Positions 40,101 to 52,340 of a stretch of 64,000 nt of DNA are shown here, piece by piece. Within the stretch, counting starts at the first letter, position 1. Every line of letters starts with the position of its first letter. Source of the DNA: Parus major (Eukaryota; Chordata; Aves; Passeriformes; Paridae); contig NC_031797.1 of NCBI RefSeq assembly GCF_001522545.3, positions 4,132,484-4,196,483 on the forward strand, given 5' to 3'. The position numbers and the translations under genes were made by a program. The notes under the pieces were generated by a model that did not search any database, was not told where the DNA came from, and worked only from the letters and a program-made list of their open reading frames with translations.

Positions 40101-40334
40101 AAGAGTCCAGGAATGGATTTAACTCTTTCTGGAGCTGCAGGGAATGAGGCACTCATCCTTTTCCACCCCTCTGCACTTTCTCTGTGCCATCTGTTCCCCA
40201 TCAGGGGGAGGATCTCGCTGGATTTCAGTCTCATCAGTTTTGTCCACCTGTATCTCTTGGGTTTTCAGATCTCTCCTTTTTATTTCTTTTCCTCTTTTTT
40301 ACCAGGTTCAAACAAAATCCTGGTTTTGCTGAAG
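37131..40334. other. Gene-free sequence with one minisatellite
   Basis: No gene recognised. It contains the 21-base array at 37618-37723, and an AATAAA at about 38543 with no identifiable upstream coding exon. Confidence 0.4.
37618..37723. repeat. 21-bp minisatellite
   Basis: Five near-perfect copies of GGATGGAGCTGCTGGCCCAG plus G. Because the unit is 21 bases, one frame reads MELLAQG repeatedly without a stop. Nothing around it suggests a gene. Confidence 0.97.
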
Positions 40335-40487
40335 GCACTGAGGGAAGTTGCCCAGAGCAGTGGAAGTGTCCAAGGCTGGACAGGGCTTGGAACAACCTGG
40401 GACAGTGGAAGTTGTCCCTGCCCATGGCTGGGGGTAGAATGGGATAATCTTTAAGGTCTTTCCAACCCAAACCATTCTGGGATGCTA
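40335..40487 (+). mobile_element. CR1 LINE 3' fragment
   Basis: Sense, somewhat decayed CR1 tail: GTTGCCCAGAGCAG, GGACAGGGCTTGGAACAACC and AACCATTCTGGGATGC. Confidence 0.85.
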
Positions 40488-41989
40488 AATGTCAGTGCTA
40501 TTTCTGAAATATCTCGATTTCCCTCTGCATTGGAGGTTCTCAGTGTGTGTCCATCTGTGCATGTGTGGGTGGTGGTTGCATTTCAGAATTTCCAGGACTG
40601 TTATAGCTCTTATGTTTTTTTCCAAACAACTTCCTCCAGTGTGAATTCTCTCTCCTGACGGATCTGGACCCCACTTGGAAGAGTTCTCCATGGATGAGGG
40701 AAGCTGGATAGAGAAGCTGAATTAAAGCCTCTCTCACTGGAGGTGATTTAAGGGTTCCTCCAAAGCAGAACCATGTAACAACAATGCAGATTTGTTTTAG
40801 ATATTGGACACATTTTCCACCCTCCACGTGTTGATGGTGCCAGTGACAAACTGTGGAAAAACCTGCTGAAGTGTGAGCCAGGAATTGCCTTCATCAGCCT
40901 TTTGCTAAGGTGCACAATCTACCCCGATTTATCCTGATTTATCCCAGCCCCAGCCTTGCTCAGACACATTCTCAAGGCGTGTCTCCTCCCAGCCTCTTGG
41001 GAGCACCATGTCCACGCCTGGCTGGACTGGCTGGACACGTCACCATCCCTGTCCCTGGAGGGGACGGGTGTCTCGGCTGGGGAAGTGACCCGTGGAACGT
41101 GAGGAGGAGGAGCTGGAGCCCAGAGGTTGGATGGGGCAGGTGCTGAGCTGTTCCTGAATTAAACACAGGTTAACTAAAACAACCGAGGGCAGTGCTGTGG
41201 GTTGGGAAAGACGATGGATTGGGAGCATTCCCAGAGTCCTGAATGGGGACACAGAGGGACAGGGCAGCAGCTGAAGGGTGGCTGGGACCTTAGACAAGCA
41301 GATGTTTAATAACATCCCCTTCCTCCTGAGGAAGGCACCGACCTCTTCCCTCTGGGAACAGGGGCAGGAGCCAGGGAGCGGCTGCAGGAGGTTGGGATGG
41401 ATCTCAGGGAATGGTTCATCCTCATGGATGAAGTGGGCAGGACTTTCCCAGTGCTCCTGGGCTCCGATCCCCCCTTTCCCTGCTGTCCTCAGTGGGGTCT
41501 GGGTGTTTGTGTCCTCAGTCCGTGCCTGGACCCCGATCCCAGCCTCTCCCTCGGGGCATGACCCAGCCTCAGCACGGTAGCTGGGATGGATAATTCACAT
41601 CAGAATAAAGAGTCCAAAAACTGGGATCAGCTTTGACCACAAACACAGCGTCCTTGGGCTGTGGAAAAACTGCTACAAAAACAGCAAGTTCAGGCTCCCT
41701 GGCTGCTGAGTTTTGTCTGAACACGGAGGCTGAATACCATCAGAATAGTTTGTTTTATTTCCAACTTGCCTGAAACCAGAGATTCCTGGGAGGTTTCCAA
41801 GCCAGTTGCTGAACCCAACTGGATTTGGATTGCTCTATCGCCTGTGAACCTGAAATTCTGGAGCTGCTCGGATCCCTGCAGCACTTTGGTTGTCCCAGCT
41901 CCCTCTCCTGGCATCCCAGTGACCTTTTCACAATCTCTTTGTGTCAGGCTGTGGTTTGTATTTGTCGTGTTTTTCACATTCCCAATTTA
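40488..41989. other. Gene-free unique sequence
   Basis: Nothing recognised on either strand. No simple repeat of note. Confidence 0.4.
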
Positions 41990-42265
41990 TCATGGAATGG
42001 GTTGGGTTGGAAGGATCCTGAGGGATCATCCAGTGCCACCCCAGCCATGGCAGGGACACCTCCCACTGTCCCAGGTGGCTCCAGCCTGGCCTGGGGCACT
42101 GCCAGGGATCCAGGGGCAGCCACAGCTGCTCTGGGAATTCCATCCCAGCCCCTCCCCACCCTCCCAACCAGGAATCCCTTCCCAATCTCCCATCCATCCC
42201 TGCCCTGTGGCACTGGGAGCCATTCCCTGTGTCCTGTCCCTCCATCCCCTGTCCCTCTGCCTCGC
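41990..42265 (-). mobile_element. CR1 LINE 3' fragment
   Basis: Well-preserved reverse CR1, from the ATGGAATGGGTTGGGTTGGA end to the CCATTCCCTGTGTCCTGTCC block. Confidence 0.92.
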
Positions 42266-43968
42266 CTGTTGAAAGTCCAGCAGGATTCCTGTGTTCAGTC
42301 CCAAGCACGGAGGGAGCAGAGCTGAGCCCCATCCAGAGGTGGGGAAGCAGCCAAGGCCTTGGAATCCATCCTGGGCTGGGCTGGGAGCAGAGCCCTGAGC
42401 TCAGCGCCGGGGCAGCTCCGCACATGGAACGTGACGGCTTTGGAGAGCGGCACCTCTGCACTCCTCAGTTCCAGGAATGTTCTAGGAAGTGGGCAGGAGC
42501 CTCCTGCTTTGGTGAGGGCAGGAGCAGCCCCATTTCCCTGCAGTTTGGTCTCTCAGGATGCTGCTGTGGCACAGCAGCCCCCGGCAGCCAGGTGCTGTCT
42601 GGGGCTTGGGCCCCCCCAAGCACTTCACTCCCTTTATCCCCTTCCCTCTCTTCCCACCGAAGCTTTTCCCTGCAGAAAATGGGATTTTGTAATTAATTCC
42701 AAAATAAACACAGCAGTGTCCAGCACGGGAGGGGAGAGGGAAGGGGGAGAGCCAGGGGATGGGATGGACAAGGAGCACAGACATCCCAGAGAGCTGGAGG
42801 TGCTGCAGGGCAGCAAAATCCTGAGGGAACCAGCAGAGCTAGGACAGGATCTGAGTCCTTTTCCAGCTCCTTAGGATTGCTCCTTGTGGGATTTCTCTCC
42901 CTTTTCCCAGGCAGTGCTGAGTGTTTGGGGTTTGTTCCAGGGCTCTTCTTTGTGGTGATGGGGAAAACATGAGCAGAGTCACTTCCCCACTCCCTGCAAC
43001 AGGAATAACACAGCAGCAGAAAAAAACAGCCTTTGGTGGGGGCCAAAGGTCTTGCAGAAGTTGCCTCCATGGAATGACAGCGAGCAGAAATCTCCAGGGA
43101 TTTTCCAGGTGCTTGGATATTCTCCCTCTGTTAGTGCAGGTTCCATCTCCTCCCTCTGGGAAGGATTCAGACCCCGGGCTTGTGCTGACTTTGTGCCTGA
43201 TTTGATTCCTTTCCCTGGGGAATGCACACACAAAAATGAGTGGTTGGAAAAGTGGATCCAGCCTTTGCTGTGAGGGAGGAACTTGTGATCCCCTCCAAAG
43301 CCCTGGCAGTCCCAAAGCCCCGGGATTGGATCTTCCAAGGATTATTTTCCTTCTTCCTTCACTCCTTCACTTCAAGCACCCGGCAGGAGCCGGTGCCCGA
43401 GGAACGGGGAGAGGGATGCTCGGGAATCTCTAGGGTGGGAATGGATAATCCTTAAGGTCCTTCCCCCCCCAAAACCATCCTGGCATCCTGTGATTTATGA
43501 TCCAAACGTGCCTTTATGCCCCACATCCCCTTCCTCTGCTGCAGCCAGGAAAACTCCTTCCCTGCGCCCCAGATCCCTCCGGAAAAACACGGAGAGCATG
43601 GAAGAACCCGACTGAGGGGCTGAGATTGGTTAAGGAGCAAGATTAGATCAAATATTTCTGAGCATCTGGGGCTTCTTGACCACCCCATTGTGGCCCATCC
43701 CCGGCTGTCAGAGCCTGAGCATTCCCAGAAGGAGTTAAGGGAGTCCTGGGCGGGAGCCAGCAGATTTTGCCGGAAGCTTTATCTTCCCCCCCAAAAAAAA
43801 CCTGATGTCTGGAGCTCTGGACAAGGCATTGTCCTCATAAAACACAACAAGAACAACAAAACAAGCCCTGCTATTCCCAGCTCTGTAACAAGCCATAAAA
43901 TAGGGGGAAAAAAAGGCAAAAAAAAAAAAAAAAAATTAAAAAAAAAAGGCCCTGGAAATGTAAAAGTT
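42266..43968. other. Gene-free sequence with an orphan AATAAA
   Basis: A plus-strand AATAAA at 42704-42709 sits in a sequence that resembles a transcript 3' end, but no coding exon is recognisable upstream. A short sense CR1 tail lies at 43430-43500 and A-rich runs at 43911-43958. Confidence 0.35.
43430..43500 (+). mobile_element. Short CR1 3' tail
   Basis: Sense CR1 end with GGATAATCCTTAAGGTCCTT and AAACCATCCTGGCATCC, interrupted by a C-run. Confidence 0.7.
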
Positions 43969-44997
43969 TTATTAAACTGGAACCATGTGTTTCCCATAGT
44001 CCCGTCTCCATAAGCTGTGCACATCCCGTCCATGTTTATGTTCTCCTCGGGGGTGTGAGGGGGTTTTTTCCATGCCTGGGAATGATTAGGAGGAGGGAGC
44101 CTGGATGAACTCATGTCTCCTGTGAGCAGCACCAGGAAACCTGCACACACCGGGAGAGGCACAAACCCTGCGGGAACGGCCGTGGAAACGCGGGAGAAAG
44201 GAAAATTCCAGAGTGGAAAAAGAGGAGAGAGTTGTCCCACGTGTGGCTCGTTGTAGAAAGCGTGGATTGAAGTGCTGGATTGAGGATATTCCCTGGATAT
44301 TCCTGAGGGCCTGGAGCGATCCTGCCTCACCCTGGGAGGCTCAGAGAGGCCCCGGGCCACGAGTGGCTTAAACAGCTCCTCCTCCCCTTCTGGGGTCTCC
44401 AGCACCCAGCAGGCGTTCCTTGAGGATGGAGAGGATGATGAGGAGATGATCCTGATGAGCGTGGAGCTCCCTGGAAACTTCCCAGGAAAGGAGAAGGGCC
44501 AGGTCTGGGATTTTCCAGGAGCCCTCGGCCTGGCTGGAGACATTTGGGCACAAGGAGTGGCCACAGCGTCCGTGGGGAGCTGGGTGGTGACGTTTGAATT
44601 CAGATTTGGGCAGGAATGCCCCGGGAGGAAGGCTCAGAGGAGGAGTCTCGGGGGAAATGGGTAATGGGATATTTTTAGCTGGGGCTGGCGGTGCTGTGGT
44701 TGTTGTTTCCATGTGGGTGAGCAGCCCCAGGGAGGACTGGGAAGGACTGGGAATCATCCCCCGGATGGTGAGCAGGTGTGGTGACACCTGCACAGTGACA
44801 GAGCTTCAGAGCAGGGACATTACATCATGGAGAGTGACCTCACAGATCCCAGAGATTACGGAATTTCACCCATTTTTCCTGGTCCTGAGCCCATTCCCTC
44901 CCTCTGGCCGTGCCTCTCCTCCTGCAGGACATCCAGGCGTGCCCAGGACAGCGGGGACTGGTGATCTGTGATCTCCTGGCATCAAATCCCAGGCTGC
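43969..44997. other. Gene-free sequence
   Basis: On the minus strand AATAAA occurs at 43974-43969, followed by ACTTTTACATTTCCAGGG, which looks like a transcript end. The minus-strand open stretch 44564-43779 is not similar to any family I know. Confidence 0.35.
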
Positions 44998-45565
44998 TTT
45001 AGGCTGGAAGTGCCCTCAAAGCTGCTCCCATTCCATGGGCAGGGACACCCTCCACCCTGCTGTTAAAACTTCCCTCCTTATTCCTCGTTTGGAATCCTTG
45101 GATTTGCCATCCAGCTGATGATGGGGTTTTTTCTATCCCACATTCTCCTTCTCCAGCGATATCCATGCCTGGCAATCAAATTATCCCTCAGACTTCCTTC
45201 AGTTTTGATAAAGTGGCTCCCTCAGCTTTGCCAGCCCTGGGACCAGGCACTTTCTCCAGGCCTTTGATCCCTTTTGGAGCTGTTTTACAGCTTCTGGGCC
45301 TCAGCTCTTTCCCTTTGCTGGTCCTGTCCTTGTCCCTGTGGAAATCCCGTCCCATTTGGGCTCTGCTGATGTTCCCAGCAGCACTTGGACATTTTTTGCT
45401 GCGTTGCTCCAAGCCCTGTCCAGGGGTGTGGACACTTCCAGGGATGGGGCAGCCACAGCTTCTCTGGGAATTTCATTCATCCCCACCCTCCCAGGGGAAG
45501 ATTCCTTCCCAAATCCCATCAGAGCTGCTCTCTGTCCATGTGAAGCCATTCTGTGTCCTTTCCTT
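44998..45565 (-). mobile_element. CR1 LINE fragment split by about 335 bases
   Basis: Two reverse CR1 pieces that are contiguous in the element (44998-45062 up to the GGGCAGGGACACC block; 45397-45565 resuming at TTGCTCCAAGCCCTGTCCAG) are separated by unrelated sequence at 45063-45396. This suggests a later insertion or a local rearrangement. Confidence 0.7.
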
Positions 45566-46297
45566 CCAGGACAGTTCAGGAGCAGCACAGGCCGTGCAGC
45601 TGAACGTGGATATTCAGTGTGGGATCCGATGGTGGCCGTTCCCTCAGCCTTGGAATTCCTCCTCTTGGTGGAATCTTGAACACATCCCAAAAATAAGGAT
45701 TGGTGGGAGCGGAGCCAACAACCACCAGCACCTTTCCTGGCAGAATTCCTGCTCCCACCACGGCCCTGCCAGGCCAAATCCAGCTCCTGCTCGGTGCCAG
45801 CCGCCAGCCTTTTCCAGGGAATGGCTCCTGGAGGGGCTGGCACCGAGGACAATCAGCTCCTGCTGCTGAATCCCGGCTGGCAGAGGGCAGGGGGAGCAGG
45901 AGAAAAGGGATTTGCAGCTCCCAGGGAAGGCAGAGCTGAGCTGCTCCCTCCAGTCTGGAAATAGGAAAGGATTCTCTGCTGGCTCTGGGTTTGTTCCCTC
46001 GTTACCCCGAGCTGGAAGAGGGTCCCTGCTGGAGAAGGGGACACTGGGGTGTCCTGGCCAAGGGTGACATCACTGAGGGCTGGCTCCAACTCTCACACGA
46101 CCCTGACAGGCAGAGCTGAACGATTCCAAAGGAAAAATCTCCTTCCCCAGACCTTGGAATATTAATAATGCCTGTAAGGCAACAAAATAATGATGCAACT
46201 CCCCGGGGACGTGGAAGGGTCTTGGCCAAGCAGCTCAGACACAAAGGCTGTGCTGTGTGTGCTTCCTGCGAGGAGGCTGCGCTGAGCTCATGGAACG

Positions 46298-46375
46298 ACA
46301 GGAATCGTGGAATCCCAGACTCCCAGAGGGATTTGGGTTGGAAGGGACCGTCAGGACCAGACCCAGCCTCTCCAT
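46298..46375 (-). mobile_element. Short CR1 3' tail
   Basis: Reverse CR1 end: CGTGGAATCCCAGACTCCCA, then TTGGGTTGGAAGGGACCGTC. Confidence 0.7.
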
Positions 46376-47137
46376 CCTGGGGCAGTAAGAGGCCAGAGGA
46401 TCGCAGGGACTGCTGCACACAAACTTCTCCCCATCCCTTGTGGGTCTTGCTGTGTTCTCCAGAAATTCTTTTCAAATGTATCCTGAAGGTTTTGGGCTGT
46501 TCCTAGGCCAGCAGACCCATCCAGACCCTCAGGGTTGGGGATGAACTGATAAAATCCTCTGGGAGCCAGGTTTGGAGCGAGATTCCTCCAGTCCTCCATG
46601 GCCTCCTGGGGGTGAGGCCGTGGCCCACCTGGGGCAGGAGGGGAGTTTGGGATCTGGATACCCTCCCTGAGCTGATGTTTGCAGGGCAGGACAGCTGTCC
46701 TTGCCTTGATTTGGATGAAGTTTGTTCCCCTTTTCCTTTGGGTGGCAGAGAGGGGCTCTGCTCCAGCATTTGGGACATCCCAGGGAGGCCACGGGGCTGA
46801 ATTTGCTGCTGGGGAGCAAAATCTGGTGTTTTTGTGGCCCTGGGCTGCAGCCATGGCCAAGCTGCTCCACACAGGCTGAGCTGGGGCAGCTCCAGCAGAT
46901 CCTTGCCTGGGTGGTCTGGCAGCTCTGGAGCTCCAGACGCTCCTTCCGAGGGGAGAACCCGGGACAGGGAGGGAAGGGAGGGATGCCCAGGCACGAGGAG
47001 AGCTGAGAGGGTTTGCATTTACCAGCTGATCCTGCACGAGGAGCAAATCAAACCCCCTGGGTGTCCCTGGAGCAGCATCAAATCCACGCTTGGAGAAGAG
47101 TTAAAGAGGATCCACCCACGGGGAGCATCCGGAACCT

Positions 47138-47200
47138 TGGAATCGCAGAATATTCCGGGTTGGAAGGGACCCACAGGGACCATCGAGCCCAGCCCTCAAT
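47138..47200 (-). mobile_element. Short CR1 3' tail
   Basis: Reverse CR1 end: GAATCGCAGAATATTCCGGG, TTGGAAGGGACCCACAGGGA and CATCGAGCCCAGCCCT, of the same subfamily as the 36.96 kb copy. Confidence 0.75.
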
Positions 47201-49107
47201 TCATGGCCCCTTCAGATGGAATTGCAGCCTGCTTTGTGTTCCAGGGGACGCTAAAGCTGGTGGGACACCTTCACCTCGGTGTGACCACCATCTACAGGGA
47301 TGGAGCCTCCGTGCCATGAGGAAAAGCTGAGGGAATGGGGCTGATCCAGAGCTCAGGAGCACTGACAGGACACGGATTTTCATTTAATCATCATCATCCC
47401 CTCAGCCTCTGGCCACAGCTGTTCTCCCTCCTGCTGAAATCCCAGCAGCTTTTCCCACGGAGGATCCAGCACCTCTTGTCTCTCTGTTTCCAGCTTCCAG
47501 TTCCTGGGCTGTGAACTTTTCAAGGGAAGGGCTCTCCACACACCAAACAAGCTTTGCTCCTGTAGTTTTTCCTTTCTTTTCCCATTTTTATTTCACCACA
47601 GAGCCCTGCTCAGCGGAGAGAGCCCTGGAGTGCCATCCCTGCCCTCTGCTCTCCTCCTGGACCTCTCCAAGCCCTGTGCATTCGTTCCTTTGCTCCTCCT
47701 TGTGCCAGGGGCTGGCATTGGGCACCACATTCCTGGCCATGGATGTGGTTTTTCCTCCTCTGCTGCCGCTGGGAGACAAAAGAAGGATCTTTTCCATGAG
47801 GAACGGCTCCAACCTGTGCCTGCTCAGGTTTGGAAGGCAAATGCAGAGCTCTGCCCCATCCTCAGCTTCAGGAGAATCCAGCGTGGATCCACCATCCTGG
47901 GCTGTAGGAAGGGATATCGATATTCCCTGAAATTACCCTCTTGTTTTCCCTTGAAATCAGCTCAATGTGGAATTCCCCCCTCCCACAGGGGCAGGGTGCT
48001 CATGTCCTAAAGAAAATTCCAGCTCCTCGATCTGAGAGGGGATTTTTTTCAGGCTCTGCCTTGGCAGATCCAGGCGGAGAGTGGCTGGAAATGCTGCCCA
48101 CGGCACCGAGCAGGAGTTCCTGGGATCTGGGGAGCGGGGCCAGGGCTCTCCATCTGCTCCAGCCCCGCTGCCAAGTTAAACTTGTGTGCTGCAGATCGCA
48201 CAAAGGGGACAAGAGAGCCGCGAAAAAGGGTTGGAAAAGGGAAAACTCGGAATTCAGGCGAGGGCAGAGGGAGTGAGGTGGGGCTGGAGCAGCCAGATGT
48301 GGTGGGGAGGGTCACATCTGCCTGGGGGTGACACTCCAGAGCCCGGGGACAAGGGCTGGATGTGCCTCCAGCCCACCTGAGGGCAACAAGAAAGGTGTTT
48401 GTATCCCTGCTTGGAATTTCACAGGAAATGGAGGGATCGCCTTACTCCTGGCAGGAGAAAGAGGCAATTTTCCTTCTAAATCAGGCAGCTCCCGTGTCAA
48501 AAGTTCCACAGTGAAATCCCACTGCACTCAGAGCAGAGCTTTTTTTATGAATAAAATCTTAATAAATGTCCAGGGCTTGATTTTTCGCAGCAGCCTCGCC
48601 TGGCTTTGATCTCCCCTTGCCTGGGCTCAGCCCCTGCCAAGCCAAAGAGGGAAAAAGTCCCTTTCCCCGGCTTTAAAGCAAAGGGTGTTTTTTTAAAAGC
48701 TCTTGGCTGTGGAGCCGTGTGTGATACATCATCCCTCGGCCCCATCCCTCCTCTCCCAAATCCAGAGCACACACTGAAACAATTTCCCTGTGGTTTCCCT
48801 CCTTGGTGGAGTCGAATTCCTAGAAAACAAAAGGAATGTTGCAACCGTGGTCACAAGCTCGGAGGCTGGAAATGTTACCCCGGGCCGGGAGCTGGGATCA
48901 GCCCCACATCCCTGCACTGCAGGTCCTCCCACCTGTCTGGAGAATTCGGGACATTCTCCAGCCCTGGGAACTGCAGGAGGCAGTGAGGATTTGGGGAATG
49001 CTCCTTGTCCCAGCCCTGAGCTCACTGAGGTCTCACCTGGTCCTGTCTAAACCCAAAGTTTTGGGATGGGATCAGGCTCTCATCCCAGAGCATCCACAGT
49101 GAGCGCA

Positions 49108-49170
49108 GCCAGGAATTCCTCCTGGCCCTGGAACAGATTCCCAGAGCAGCTGTGGCTGCCACAGGGATCC
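49108..49170 (+). mobile_element. Short internal CR1 fragment
   Basis: Sense CR1 block around CCCAGAGCAGCTGTGGCTGC, about 60 bases. Confidence 0.65.
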
Positions 49171-50151
49171 CTTGGGATGTTTTTTGCCTTTGGGATTTTC
49201 TGGGGGTACGTTTTCAGGGCATGTGGACAAGGTGCAGGAGCAGATTTGTGTGGACCATCCCAGGAGGTGACAGCCACTGCCTGAATTCCCTGCTGTTGGG
49301 AGATGGGATAATTCACATCCCTGGGATCACCTGTTCCTGGGCTGAATTCCCCCGCTTGGAAAGGTCTCAGGAGCCCTCGTGTTCACTCAGGACCTTTTAA
49401 AAGGGTTTTTGGCAAGCTGAGGTCACTGGACTGAGCCAAAGGTGAGGCAGAAGGTGCTCCAGGCTGATTATTTAATCTATTCTTTATTTAATTGATTTAA
49501 TTACGGATTTAAGGCCAGGGAGGAGCAGGAGCCAGCGGGGTGTGTGTGGGGCAGGGAGGGAGGGAAGGAGTTAATGCTGCCCAACAATTTCCCAAGGAAA
49601 GCTTTGGGCTGGTTCCTGAGTGTCCCTCACGTGCTGCCACCTCTGATCTCCAGCTCCTTCTGAGATCCCACGGGAAGGTTCTGGACGTTGTGGGCAGTGC
49701 AGGTCCAGCTCATCCCCCTCCCCGTGCCCCCTCAGCCCCTCTCTCCCCATTCCCACGAGGAATTGAGGAATTCCCTGGGTTCCCTGGGCAGAGCAGCAGC
49801 CCAGCCCACATTCCCAGAGCCCGGCTCTCTGCAGGGATCGCAGCACCAGAGCCACAGCTCCCTCCTTGCTTTTCCCCCTGATTTTCTGAGCTGGCATCAC
49901 GGCTCGGAGCTGTTTCTGCCCTGACAGCGCTTGTGTCGTGCTGGGAGAAGCACCACGGGCTAATTTTAGCCCAGGCAGGTTTTAGGTGACGCTTTTAATA
50001 AAGGCAGGAGTGGAAAAGCTCCAGGGGCTCGCAGGCAGCTTTGCTGGGGGCTCCTGACAAACCCAGCTCAGCTTTGATACAGAAATGAAGGAAAGAGGTC
50101 AAGGAATCAGGGCTGGCACCCAAATTCCCAGCTCTCCTCAGACTCGGGAGA

Positions 50152-50425
50152 TCAAAGGATCCCGGAATGGTTTGGGTTGGAAGGGAACTTAAATCTCATC
50201 TCATCCCACGCCTGCTGTGGCAGGGACACCTCCCACTGTCCTGGGGGCTCCAGCCTGGCCTTGGGCACTGCCAGGGGTCCAGGGACAGCCAGAGCTGCTC
50301 TGGGAATTCCATCCCAGGGCCTCATCCCCCTCACAGGGAGAAATTCCTTCCCAATATCCAGGTAACTCCCTCTCTGTCCGTGTAAAACCATTCCCTGCCC
50401 CTTCTCCAAAGTCCCTCTCTGTGTT
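50152..50425 (-). mobile_element. CR1 LINE 3' fragment
   Basis: Reverse CR1 from AAAGGATCCCGGAATGGTTT through GACACCTCCCACTGTCCTGG to the CCATTCCCTGCCCC block. Confidence 0.9.
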
Positions 50426-50499
50426 TGTGGCTCCTTCAGGCTCTGAAAATCCACCTTGGGCCACCCCAAGCTTCACTTCTCCAGGCTGGACAATCCCAA

Positions 50500-50850
50500 T
50501 TCCTGGTTTCCCAGTTCCTGATATCCCAATTCCCAATACCCCAGGTCCTGATACCTCAATTCCCAATATCCCAGGTCCTGATACCCCAATTCCCAATANC
50601 AATTCCCAATATCCCAGGTCCTGATACCCCAATTCCCAATACCCCAGTTCCCAATATCCCAATTCCCAGTATCCCAGTTCCTGATATCCCAATTCCTGGT
50701 TTTCCAGTTCCTGATATTCCAATTCCCAATACTCCAGTTCTCCATATCCCAGTTCCCAATATCCCAATTCCCAATTCCTGGTATCCAATTCCCAATATCC
50801 CAATTCCCAATTCTCAATATCCCAATTCCTGATATTCCAATTCCTGGTGT
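50500..50850. repeat. CCCAATTCCCAATAT-type minisatellite
   Basis: About 350 bases of ATCCCAATTCCCAATA, ATCCCAGTTCCTGATA and CCCCAGGTCCTGATA words, imperfect. It contains a single undetermined base at 50599. Confidence 0.95.
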
Positions 50851-50869
50851 CCTTTCCTCCCAGGGAAAG

Positions 50870-51620
50870 AGCCACGAACTCTCTGAGCATTAAAATGTAA
50901 ATGTTGAATTTAACAACCTTTAAGTGGCTTTAAGCCCCCTTCCCTGGGCATTTCCATGATTCCAATTAATGAATCTCATCCCGTTTTCCCACAGGATTTC
51001 CTCACCTCCAGCCTGGAGCTCCCCAAAATGAAGAAGTTGGATCTTTTTCTCTGCCCCCATTTGAATTATTTATTGCTCCAAGTTCCAGCTGCTTGCACGG
51101 GAGACATGGTGAAAATTCCTGAATCCAGACTGGGAAAATTCATAAATCCGCTCTGGGTTTGTTAAAGGGTTTGGACGGATAATGAATCATCTGCAAATAT
51201 TTGATTTCAGTAATGGTAAAGTTCTAGGCTGTACTTTTTCCTTTTCTGTACATCATTTTAGGAGCTTGAATAAATAAAATAATTGAAAATTAATTAGAAA
51301 GCCCTTTGAAATTTGTATTATTTAAAATCAAATTCTATGTTCAAATCAAGCTAAAACATTCATCAAATCACCCCAAATCAAATCACCCCTAAGTGACTCC
51401 TCCTTTGTCTTCATTTCTCTGCCCAGGGCAGCAAAAACCTCAATTACTCTGAAGGTTCTGCTCCAAGCACATAATTAACAACAATAATCATTAATTACAG
51501 TTTTTCCACTGTGAAGTGAAACCCCTCCAGGAGGGAAAATGACATTTTGGGGCCTTTCCTGGCTGCTTCTTCCCATGGGACGTCCCAGTCCTGCCCTTCC
51601 CAGGCAGCCAAAGGCCAGGG
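50870..51620. other. AT-rich gene-free segment
   Basis: The stretch 51160-51490 is strongly AT-rich with several AATAAA/TTAATT words, inside an otherwise GC-rich region. No coding segment or known repeat recognised. Confidence 0.4.
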
Positions 51621-51632
51621 TGGTTCCAGCTG

Positions 51633-51890
51633 GAATGGGAATGGGAATGGGAATAATGGGAATGGGAATGGGAATAATGGGAATGGGAATGGGAATGGGA
51701 ATAATGGGAATGGGAATAATGGGAATGGGAATGGGAATGGGAATAATGGGAATGGGAATAATGGGATGGGAATGGGAATGGGAGTGGAATGGGAATGGGA
51801 ATGGGAATAATGGTAATGGGAATGGGAATAATGGGAATGGGAATGGGAATGGGAATGGGAATGGAATGGGAATGGGAATAATGGGAATGG
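51633..51890. repeat. GGGAAT satellite, left arm
   Basis: Hexamer GGGAAT runs broken by GGGAATAAT at quasi-regular spacing. It runs into an assembly gap. Confidence 0.97.
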
Positions 51891-52168
51891 NNNNNNNNNN
51901 NNNNNNNNNNNNNNNNNNNNNNNNNNNNNNNNNNNNNNNNNNNNNNNNNNNNNNNNNNNNNNNNNNNNNNNNNNNNNNNNNNNNNNNNNNNNNNNNNNNN
52001 NNNNNNNNNNNNNNNNNNNNNNNNNNNNNNNNNNNNNNNNNNNNNNNNNNNNNNNNNNNNNNNNNNNNNNNNNNNNNNNNNNNNNNNNNNNNNNNNNNNN
52101 NNNNNNNNNNNNNNNNNNNNNNNNNNNNNNNNNNNNNNNNNNNNNNNNNNNNNNNNNNNNNNNNNNNN
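51891..52168. other. Assembly gap (278 N)
   Basis: Run of N with GGGAAT repeats on both sides, so the gap almost certainly consists of the same repeat and its true length is unknown. Confidence 0.99.
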
Positions 52169-52340
52169 TGGGAATGGGAATGGGATGGGAATGGGAATGG
52201 GAATGGAATGGGAATGGAATGGGAATGGGAATGGGAATAATGGGAATGGGAATGGGAATGGGAATGGGAATAATGGGAATGGGAATGGGAATGGGAATGG
52301 GAATGGGAATGGAATGGGGATGGAATGGGAATGGGAATTG
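52169..52340. repeat. GGGAAT satellite, right arm
   Basis: Continuation of the hexamer array after the gap, with GGAATGGAAT slips. Confidence 0.97.

Larger units (their letters stand above)
45566..50151. other. Gene-free sequence with small CR1 pieces
   Basis: Apart from the CR1 pieces listed separately at 46.3, 47.1 and 49.1 kb, I see only unique sequence. No splice-linked coding segments were found. Confidence 0.4.

Noticed and set aside
42229..42874. Plus-strand frames of about 160 codons near 42 kb
   Set aside because: They overlap a CR1 fragment or low-conservation unique sequence and match no family I know; no splice-linked exons.
43779..44564. 261-codon minus-strand frame
   Set aside because: Contains a poly-F run from the A-rich tract, no recognisable domain, and no plausible gene structure.
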